A program made the translations under genes and the position numbers. This document shows, piece by piece, positions 30,111 through 35,739 of a stretch of DNA of 35,739 nt. Position 1 is the stretch's first letter; each line of letters opens with the position of its first letter. This DNA comes from a candidate division SR1 bacterium. GTDB taxonomy: Bacteria > Patescibacteriota > Gracilibacteria > Absconditabacterales > Absconditicoccaceae. The stretch lies in assembly GCA_026397395.1 (NCBI GenBank), contig JAPLUV010000011.1:1-35739 (forward strand), read 5' to 3'. Below the pieces are notes generated by a model that had not been told where the DNA came from, did no database searches, and saw only the letters and a program-made list of their open reading frames with translations.

Positions 30111-30596
30111 TTATCCAATCAAACTATGAATCAACATCCCTACGAAATAGGTAACCACGATAACAAAAATCGCCATGATGACATGATCTCTAATGACTGG
30201 CCATGCTCCTCTCTTCTGAGATTTAGCGATGGTATAACTAAGATATCCTAAAGCGATAAGTCATCGAATCGCATTTACTACTACGGCTGTGAATAAGTTA
30301 TTTATAAGCAGAACTGGGATCATAAAGGTTAGTGCAAAAAGAAATTTAGCGAGAAAGGTAGCGATAGTAGATTCCCAAATTTGTCTTGGGCTAGATATAC
30401 CGCTTCATTCCTGTGATACACGAATACCGAGAGCGTCCGACAACGCGTCTGCGATCGCGATGGTGAGAATACCGCCGATGACAGCCAGTTTGGAATGTGT
30501 GCCAGAAAGCAGTCAAACCATCAGACCGAGGGTGGTGATGATGCCGGAAGTTATTCAGAAATTAATTCAGACTTTGATAGATTTGTCGAGATGCAT
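30111..30596 (-). CDS. VIT1/CCC1-like membrane protein
   Basis: 161 residues from ATG 30596 to TAA 30111-30113, with several TGA glycines. The N-terminal part (GITSGIITTLGLMVGLLSG, then AVIGGILTIAIADALSDALG) resembles the first helices of VIT1/CCC1 iron/manganese transporters, where the G-I-T-T-x-G helix and the Asp-containing second helix line the path. About five hydrophobic segments are present in all. It is short compared with typical VIT1 members (about 230 residues) and lacks the obvious cytosolic metal-binding loop. Transport of a divalent cation is a plausible inference. In the standard code it is broken, and an artefactual plus-strand ORF appears instead. Confidence 0.65.
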
Positions 30597-30774
30597 GTAA
30601 ACAAAGAAAAAAATAAATACCAAAGTGATATGAGATTGATGATTATTTGCAAGATATTCTCATTGATTTTGTCTTGTAAATGATTATTTGAGTGGCAACA
30701 AACATAAATGTATTTGTCCAAAACAAAAAAAGTGTCTGGTTTTTCGTGGTATTACACTTTAATTTTCTCGAACC

Positions 30775-31101
30775 ATGGGACGTTCTCTGCATATACAAAA
30801 TTTGGTGGCGAACTATACCAAGGATCGCATTTCTTTGGCTACCATTGCCGCGCTCAAAAAAACTATCGAATCATCACTTCGCAAGTGGGATGTTAAAGTA
30901 AATGATACGCAAGATGCGCTCAAAGAATTATTGGAAAGAAATAAAGATCTTTTTGTCCAAGACAAAAAAACGCAGGATATTATTTTGAAAGGAAGAAATA
31001 ATCTCCAAGAAGAAGTATTTTTTTATTTCAATTCTCAGCTGGATATGGACTTCAAAGAAAAGTATCTCGAGCTGATGAAGACATTGGGGAAAGTTGGATA
31101 A
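30775..31101 (+). CDS. 108-aa helical hypothetical protein
   Basis: ATG 30775 is fixed by an in-frame TAA at 30760. The product starts MGRSLHIQNLVANYTKDRIS and has charged helical stretches (ALKELLERNKDLFVQDKK, NLQEEVFFYFNSQLDMDF). No TGA codon, no membrane segment. It is not a recognised family; a coiled-coil or small scaffold role is possible. It is terminated by a strong hairpin at 31116-31144, so it is probably a single-gene unit with a promoter in 30597-30774. Confidence 0.6.
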   Translation: MGRSLHIQNLVANYTKDRISLATIAALKKTIESSLRKWDVKVNDTQDALKELLERNKDLFVQDKKTQDIILKGRNNLQEEVFFYFNSQLDMDFKEKYLELMKTLGKVG

Positions 31102-31115
31102 TAGCTCTTTTGGAT

Positions 31116-31144
31116 GAGAATAATTGGATTATTCTCTTTTTTTT
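31116..31144 (+). terminator. Rho-independent terminator
   Basis: A perfect 8-bp stem GAGAATAA/TTATTCTC, loop TTGGA, then eight T. Confidence 0.85.
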
Positions 31145-31223
31145 ATTTCATTGACTTATTGTAGGAAATATTTATTGTCATTTTAATAAAAAAATAAAAA
31201 TAATCACGTAAAAACATACCGCT

Positions 31224-31781
31224 ATGATAGAACAAAAAAAAGTAACCGCAATCGAAATCTTTAATGGCAGATATCTTAACTTTCAGAAGGTACCGCCTAT
31301 TGAACACAAAGAAGAAGAGATTATCTACCGAGACAGAATTATGACTATCTCTACTGATGGTCAGCAATTATTTATGACTTCCCCTTGGTGGGGTCATATC
31401 AAGAATTCCTTCTTCGCATTGGAAAGATGCAAGGGACAAACTGAAGAACTCCATGGACAAGCACTTCTTTCACTAATGAGTTATAATAAAGAAACTCAGC
31501 GTGAGATACCGTATGCATATTTGAATAGCCACAATAAGGCTAATACGCCGTCCCTATTACCAGGACAAACGTATATGGAATACTTGCAGAACTACTATCG
31601 CCTCATTTATAATGAGCCCATCACCTGGAAAGAGGTAAAAGCAAAGTCGCCACGCGTTATCAAAATGAAGCTTATGCTTCCTGGAGATTTAGCTGTGTAT
31701 GGGATAGCAACCAGTGAAAAGGAAGCCTTACACCTGGCAGCCGAAAAAGTAATCGGGAAACTCAAAGTCCCGCGTGCTTAA
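31224..31781 (+). CDS. 185-aa protein with possible dsRNA-binding-like C-terminus
   Basis: ATG 31224 to TAA 31779-31781, no TGA codon. The N-terminal ~110 residues are of unknown type (AIEIFNGRYLNFQKVPPIEH, MTSPWWGHIKNSFFALERCK). The last ~70 residues follow the order of a double-stranded RNA-binding domain: a helix (YMEYLQNYYRLIYNEPITW), beta strands (VIKMKLMLPGDLAVYGIA) and a final helix TSEKEALHLAAEKVIGKL. The final helix resembles the S-K-K-E-A...A-A signature of dsRBDs. RNA binding is inferred from this resemblance only; a structure prediction would be decisive. Confidence 0.55.
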   Translation: MIEQKKVTAIEIFNGRYLNFQKVPPIEHKEEEIIYRDRIMTISTDGQQLFMTSPWWGHIKNSFFALERCKGQTEELHGQALLSLMSYNKETQREIPYAYLNSHNKANTPSLLPGQTYMEYLQNYYRLIYNEPITWKEVKAKSPRVIKMKLMLPGDLAVYGIATSEKEALHLAAEKVIGKLKVPRA

Positions 31782-32141
31782 TATTAATGCATTCTATGAA
31801 GAGGTCGCTAATTTTATATTGGCGACTTCTCTCGTTATGGAATATTTTCTCCCTTGAAAACATTGACAGCTTGATTACTTCCCCACCCCCGACCGCTGTC
31901 ATTCCGGCGTCAAGTTTTGCGGCCGGAATCTTAGAAGCTTCTTACTCCAATTAAGATCCTGGTCGCATGCTCGTATACTCGCAGATAACACCGGGATGAC
32001 TTACCATTGTGGGGTGGGTATATTTTCTCCCTTGAAAACATTGCTAGGATTGATTTTTTATTTCTGACTGAGATTGATTCAATTTTTTTACTGTCCTATG
32101 AACTTACTGGATAATATTACCAGAAAAAATATTATTATATT
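31782..32141. other. Intergenic repeat-rich region, 360 bp
   Basis: No gene seen. It contains two copies of the dispersed word CTCCCTTGAAAACATTG (31845-31876 and 32023-32055). Between them is an inverted-repeat element whose ends are TGTCATTCCGG (from 31898) and CCGGGATGAC (to 32000). Around this is an outer inverted pair CCCCACCC (31882-31889) and GGGGTGGG (32011-32018). Confidence 0.6.
31898..32000. repeat. MITE-like inverted-repeat element
   Basis: TGTCATTCCGGCG at the left faces ACCGGGATGAC at the right. An internal GGCCGGAATCTTAGAAG block pairs partly with the left arm. No coding content. Confidence 0.55.
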
Positions 32142-33287
32142 TTACTCTACATTGATGGTGAAAGGATAACTTTTTTCGAATATCTTTTCATCGCTTGTCG
32201 GAAGTGATAAAGTAATCACTCATTCCAGCTTTGAAATGGATTTTTTATCGATACTTAGACCCTTTTTTAGAAACACCCCTTGACTCATCCAATAGTATTT
32301 ATTTTCTCAATTTCTTTGTGTTCCCAAACTATTAATCTCTTCATCTCTATTGCTATCAAGAATATCTTTTCCTTGTTTATTATAGAGATGATTGACAACA
32401 ACTTTCGGACGAGGACCTTCGTAGAGATTTGGAATGTTTATCGAGATATATGTTTTTAGTTCGATCTCTGGTGCATCTGGCTCATCAAAATTATTGTCGT
32501 AGGTGTCCATTTCAATGATTGCTGGACCTGCCGCAGCCATAGGAAGAACATCTGTTTTGGTATTATTATATGCTAGAATAATTTCAGATGGGGCTACATT
32601 GAGCGCTTTCTCATAATCGGCATCGGTCATTCATGGTCTGGTTATCACTCATCGTTCATCGACGGATTCTCATTGACTAGAGGTGATACTCGATGAATCA
32701 AAAGTACTAGTTATATTAGTTTGAAATCAACCAAATCCAGAGAAGAGCATGATTAGCATAGTAGCGAAATATGTGACTGCTATCGTAGCGAGAATAGATG
32801 GTCAAAATATAGTAAGAAGCACCAATCCTGTTTTTGCTGGTCTCTCTTTTTTGACAAATGTTCCTGCAATCATATCATGAAGTGCTTGTTTTTTTGATGT
32901 CCATCATGCGAGCATAAATCCAATCATAAGTGGAATAGCAGAGATAATTTTCGCAAGATTTCTTCCTAGTGCGCGCCAGAAGCTGATACGATTTCCATTG
33001 CTATCAGAAACCTTTATACCCATAAGTATCTTTCCAATTGTTCCTTGGTGAGATGAGCTTTCCATCAATAAAACATACAGCAAGAAAAGTACGGGTAAGA
33101 TGTATTGCAAGAGCGTGATTTGGTTTGGTGCTCGGAAGGCAAAAGGGAGTAAAACAATGAAACTTACGAGGTAAAAGATGGAGCTATCAACAAGATTTGC
33201 CCAAACTCTTCTCCAAAATCAGGCATATCCCTGTGTTCCTGTTGTGGTTGTACCTGATGTTACAGAAGATTGAATTCTTTCCACCAT
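32142..33287 (-). CDS. RDD-family membrane protein
   Basis: 381 residues from ATG 33287 to TAA 32142-32144, in several pieces under the standard code. The N-terminal ~200 residues are an RDD domain: GFWRRVWANLVDSSIFYLVS, then SSHQGTIGKILMGIKVSD and WRALGRNLAKIISAIPLMIG, and GWTSKKQALHDMIAGTFVKK. This is the order of helices and the Arg/Asp/Asp-type signature residues expected, with R, D and a late D visible. A further transmembrane helix follows, then a ~180-residue soluble C-terminal part. RDD proteins are integral membrane proteins, some acting in ion exchange; the specific role here is unknown. No close upstream partner on the same strand. Confidence 0.82.
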
Positions 33288-33409
33288 AATTATATGATTT
33301 ATAAATTAAAAAAATATTTTCCCATTAGAAGTAGATAAAACAGATGCTTTTGCAAGTTCTTTGTGTCTGTGGCATACATAAAGAAGAGATTAGATATTTT
33401 TTGCTATTT

Positions 33410-33485
33410 TTTTCTCCCTTGAAAACATTGACGGATGGATTGTCTTACATTTGTCCGTTTTTTTCAAATTTTTTATAAATAGAAT
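33410..33485 (+). repeat. Dispersed repeat, copy 3 (upstream of the MazF-like gene)
   Basis: It begins TTTTCTCCCTTGAAAACATTG and extends through GTCCGTTTTTTTCAAATTTTT to AATAGAATT. Copy 4 (34049-34125) matches over the same ~77 bp. Copies 1 and 2 (31845, 32023) and a diverged copy 5 (34684-34715) share only the first ~32 bases. All five lie on the plus strand within 3 kb. Confidence 0.75.
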
Positions 33486-33520
33486 TTGCTCATATCATTT
33501 TACTCGCATATTCTTTTATT

Positions 33521-33940
33521 ATGGAAAAATCTACTGACCTTTTTGACTGATGGAATCAAGCCAAGCAACATATTCATTTTCATTGAGCAACTTGAGACCG
33601 TAATCAATTTTATATCAATGCTAAGGAAGTGCGATATGTAAAATTAGGAATCAATGTATGATACGAACAAGATGGAAAATCTGAATTTAAAAGGGCAATT
33701 CTGGTCATCAAAAAACTTGGTAATCTCTTTCTTATTCTCCCCATGACTACTAAAGAGAAAGATAATTCTTATCACTACAAATTATGAACATTTAGATGAA
33801 GAATGTCCTGGATTATCTTATCTCAAATCAAAACCATAGATAGAAATAGATTTATAGAAAAAATTGGAGAAATTAGTTATAAGGAATTGAAAAATATTAA
33901 AAAAAATCTGAGCAGCTATTATTTCTCAGATTCCTTGTAG
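33521..33940 (+). CDS. MazF/PemK-like protein (putative endoribonuclease toxin)
   Basis: 139 residues, seen only with TGA as Gly (six TGA codons). No standard-code ORF of useful length exists. The core VGYEQDGKSEFKRAILVIKK, then LGNLFLILPMTTKEKDNSYH, follows the MazF/PemK pattern (G-E-Q-x-G, R-P/A-x-L-V, L-P-L-T-S/T-K-x-K). The usual Arg-Pro reads Arg-Ala here. Members usually cleave mRNA and are paired with a small antitoxin. No antitoxin-like ORF precedes it, and a dispersed repeat lies directly upstream. It may be a solitary or degenerate toxin, or a PemK-like protein recruited for another role. The hairpin AATCTGAG...CTCAGATT lies within its last codons. Confidence 0.65.
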
Positions 33941-34202
33941 CCACAGAGTCCTCCGTGGGGAATCCCAATGAAGGGACATTTGTGGTTGAATTATACACAT
34001 TTTTTTATCGTTTTCAAGGAATTTGTGGGGATTCCGTTGGGTCATTAATTTTCTCCCTTGAAAAGATTGCCGGCTTGATTGTCTTAGTTTTTTCCGTTTT
34101 TTTCAAATTTTTGAAGGGTAGAATTGACGGGTGGAGGGCAAACCCTCCCCCAGCCCCTCCCTTGTCAGGGCGGGGAGTTTAATTTATTTTATTCTTAATA
34201 GC
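33941..34202. other. Non-coding repeats between the MazF-like and DUF559 genes
   Basis: A hairpin CCACAGAG-TC-CTCCGTGG lies at 33941-33958 (one mismatch). Then come two related words, GTGGGGAATCCCAATGA (33955-33971) and GTGGGGATTCCGTTGGG (34025-34041). Copy 4 of the dispersed repeat occupies 34049-34125 and the left palindrome of the DUF559 unit 34131-34181. A GTG-started extension of the DUF559 frame into the palindrome is open but unlikely. Confidence 0.6.
34049..34125 (+). repeat. Dispersed repeat, copy 4
   Basis: It matches copy 3 (33410-33485) along ~77 bp, starting TTTTCTCCCTTGAAAA and containing CCGTTTTTTTCAAATTTTT. It abuts the left palindrome of the DUF559 unit. Confidence 0.75.
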
Positions 34203-34640
34203 ATGGAAATAGACAAACTTGGTTATAAGCCATATATTGCTGGGAATACGATTAATGCAAAAAAGATGAGAAATAAACCAACTCCTGCGGAAGACAAGAT
34301 GTGGAAAGAATTTTTAAAATTCAGACCATTAGGATACAAATTTATTAGACAGAAGCCCATCGGCCCATTTATTCTTGATTTTTATTGTTCCAAACTTTTT
34401 CTCGCTGTGGAACTTGATGGAGAAGTTCATAAACAAAGAAAAGAATATGATCAAGAAAGAACAACATATCTTGTGAACCAATGAATCTCTGTTGCGAGAT
34501 ATTGGAATCATGAGGTAATATATAATTCTAAACAAGTATATTATGACCTATTACAATTTATAACCGAGATCCAAAAAGAAAAAATAAAAGAAATTAAAAG
34601 TCCCCCTGACAAGGGGGAATGAGGGGGGTTTGAAAACTAA
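34131..34640 (+). mobile_element. DUF559 gene bounded by inverted palindromic repeats
   Basis: The left end (about 34139-34183) reads CAAACCCTCCCCCAGCCCCT then CCCTTGTCAGGG. The reverse complement of the right end (about 34598-34634) reads CAAACCCCCCTCATTCCCCC then TTGTCAGGG. The two ends are therefore inverted copies flanking one gene. The 88-bp element inside the U32 gene belongs to the same family and looks like the two ends without the gene. Whether the DUF559 product moves these repeats is a hypothesis. Confidence 0.5.
34203..34640 (+). CDS. DUF559 (Vsr-like) endonuclease-domain protein
   Basis: 145 residues from ATG 34203 to TAA 34638-34640. The DUF559 pattern is clear: MRNKPTPAEDKMWKEFLKFR, then GYKFIRQKPIGPFILDFYCS, LAVELDGEVHKQRKEYDQER, and (past a TGA Gly) ISVARYWNHEVIYNSKQVYY. 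The D-F-Y and E-L-D-G residues with the following His/Arg match the PD-(D/E)xK-like nuclease fold of this family, related to Vsr mismatch endonucleases. The last ~13 residues (SPPDKGEGGGFEN) are encoded by the right palindromic repeat, so the repeat forms the natural end of the ORF. Native substrates of DUF559 proteins are not established. Confidence 0.85.
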
Positions 34641-34683
34641 AACAAAATAAAAACCTCTTTTTACTCTCCAAGACTAGGTATTT

Positions 34684-34715
34684 TTTTGGTATTGAAAACA
34701 TTGACAGCTTGATTA
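34684..34715 (+). repeat. Dispersed repeat, diverged copy 5
   Basis: GGTATTGAAAACATTGACAG then CTTGATT matches the end of copy 1 (31854-31876) exactly from TTGAAAAC, but the preceding CTCCC is replaced by GGTA. It runs straight into the hairpin at 34714. Confidence 0.6.
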
Positions 34716-34767
34716 TAGTCAACCAAGCAGTTCCCATTTATTCGGAATTGCTTTGTCGTTGACTATA
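34714..34767. repeat. Long hairpin-forming inverted repeat
   Basis: TATAGTCAAC and GTTGACTATA are perfect 10-bp arms. Inside, CAAGCAGTTCC can pair with GGAATTGCTTTG with few mismatches, loop CATTTATTC. There is no T run after it. It could be a folded repeat unit or an RNA element of 54 bases. No gene lies between 34641 and 34881. Confidence 0.7.
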
Positions 34768-34881
34768 CATTCTTCAATCAAAAACATTGAAACATATTTT
34801 TGAAGGAGAATGTACAATGACCTCGAATTTGTAGTTTTTTTTGTATTAAAATAAATCTTCTTTTATCCTTTTACCTAGTGT

Positions 34882-35151
34882 ATGATGGAAGGAACTGGTT
34901 TAAATGGTTGATCTGCTACAGGTCATTTACCAAAATCATTGGTAATGCAGAGAAAAATAGAATTTAAACAAATAATGTATGATATAAATAATCAGCCAGG
35001 AATTAATAAAATACAAGATAATACTCAACCTATCTTACTTGGCTATCTCAAGGATAATTTTGAAACAGGGAAAGAAGAATTTAGAAAGCCTACTGCTGAA
35101 GAACAAAAACAATTTAATGAAGAACACAATATACCTGAAACACAGGCATAA
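34882..35151 (+). CDS. 89-aa hypothetical protein
   Basis: It starts at ATG 34882 (or 34885) and ends at TAA 35149-35151. The N-terminus (MMEGTGLNGGSATGHLPKSL) uses one TGA as Gly. The remainder is polar (KIEFKQIMYDINNQPGINKI, EEFRKPTAEEQKQFNEEHN). It has no membrane segment or recognised motif and is probably cytoplasmic. It stands 37 bases ahead of topA on the same strand and may share its transcript. A standard-code reading shows only the last 70 residues. Confidence 0.55.
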
Positions 35152-35188
35152 AACATAACTCTGAATTTTATCACGTATAATATTCTTA

Positions 35189-35739
35189 ATGGCGAATAAT
35201 CTTGTAATTGTGGAATCACCCGCAAAATCAGCCACGATCAAAAAGTTCCTCGGTGAATGATTTGAAGTGAAGGCGAGCTTTGGACATGTCGTAGATCTGC
35301 CACAGAAATCTATGGGAATAGATATCAAAAACGGCTTCGTGCCAGAATATGTCGTCTCACCGGATAAAACAAAGGTCGTGAACGAATTGAAATCTTTAGC
35401 GAAAAAGGCCGATAAGGTCTGGATTGCAACGGATGAGGACCGCGAAGGAGAAGCCATTGGACGACATGTTGCGAACCAATTGGGCTTGGATATCAAGAAG
35501 ACCGCGAGAATTGTCTTTCATGAGATTACCAAAGAAGCAATCGACCACGCAGTGAAAAATGCAAGGACCATAGATATGAATTTAGTCGATGCGCAGCAAG
35601 CCAGAAGAGTCCTAGATAGATTAGTAGGATTTGAACTTTCACCAGTTCTCTGGCAAAAAGTACAAAGAGGATTGAGTGCTGGAAGAGTACAATCTGTTGC
35701 TGTTAAATTGATCGTAGAGAGAGAAAGAGAGATCCAGAA
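35189..35739 (+). CDS. topA: DNA topoisomerase I, N-terminal part (3' end outside window)
   Basis: It starts MANNLVIVESPAKSATIKKF with LGEGFEVKASFGHVVDLP next (TGA as one Gly). The TOPRIM acidic motif TDEDREGEAIG follows, then VFHEITKEAI, QQARRVLDRLVGFELSPVLW and GLSAGRVQSVAVKLI, all diagnostic of type IA topoisomerase I. It relaxes negative supercoils through a transient 5'-phosphotyrosine link; the catalytic Tyr lies beyond the window. ATG 35189 has no Shine-Dalgarno motif upstream (TATTCTTA), like most starts here. 551 bases are visible, about 183 residues. Confidence 0.95.

Noticed and set aside
30289-30600. 103-aa plus-strand ORF
   Set aside because: Antisense to the VIT1-like membrane protein, which has a coherent helix pattern in code 25.
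34131-34202. GTG start at 34131 extending the DUF559 protein
   Set aside because: The extension is translated palindrome; ATG 34203 gives the normal DUF559 N-terminus.

Overview
The window comes from a bacterium that reads TGA as glycine (genetic code 25), so it most likely belongs to the Patescibacteria/CPR lineages Absconditabacteria (SR1) or Gracilibacteria (BD1-5). Under the standard code most genes here break into pieces. With TGA read as Gly they become full-length, and the TGA codons fall on family-conserved glycines: ribosomal protein S12, the N/G1/G2 boxes of a GHKL ATPase, the HRG motif of a glycerophosphodiesterase, and the U32 peptidase signature. All CDS coordinates below use TGA = Gly with only TAA/TAG as stops. 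The window cannot separate the two lineages, and the expected tRNA-Gly(UCA) is not in it.

Layout. 1-1074: a partial membrane protein and tiny membrane ORFs. 1097-4372: a tight plus-strand run of S51 peptidase, U32 peptidase (carrying an in-frame palindromic repeat insertion), an HExxH protein and a GHKL ATPase. 4369-7820 (minus): an MFS transporter, an exported trypsin-like protease and a small basic protein. 8058-10547: a membrane protein fusing an LTA-synthase-like phosphotransferase to a GDPD domain. 10586-10766: tRNA-Thr plus a broken, element-invaded copy. 10989-21990: three very large proteins (1681, 771 and about 1192 aa), the last two exported DUF11-type surface proteins. 22649-25288: an 879-aa protein of Bacteroidota type with a T9SS sorting tail and no TGA codon, probably acquired by transfer. 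25876-28935: ribosomal genes rpsL, rpsG, two small unknown ORFs, rplS, rplY, rpmB and tRNA-Lys(TTT), followed by tandem tRNA-derived repeats. 29384-33287: small hypothetical genes, a VIT1-like membrane protein and an RDD-domain membrane protein. 31845-34767: a repeat-rich islet with several palindrome families, a MazF/PemK-like protein and a DUF559 nuclease gene bounded by inverted palindromic repeats. 35189-end: topA (partial).

The most unusual material is the repeat content. One palindrome family is inserted in frame in the U32 gene and also bounds the DUF559 gene as inverted repeats, which suggests a nuclease-linked mobile unit with a gene-less derivative. A second family occupies the D-loop position of broken copies of two different tRNA genes. 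These mobility ideas are inference from sequence layout; nothing here was checked against a database.
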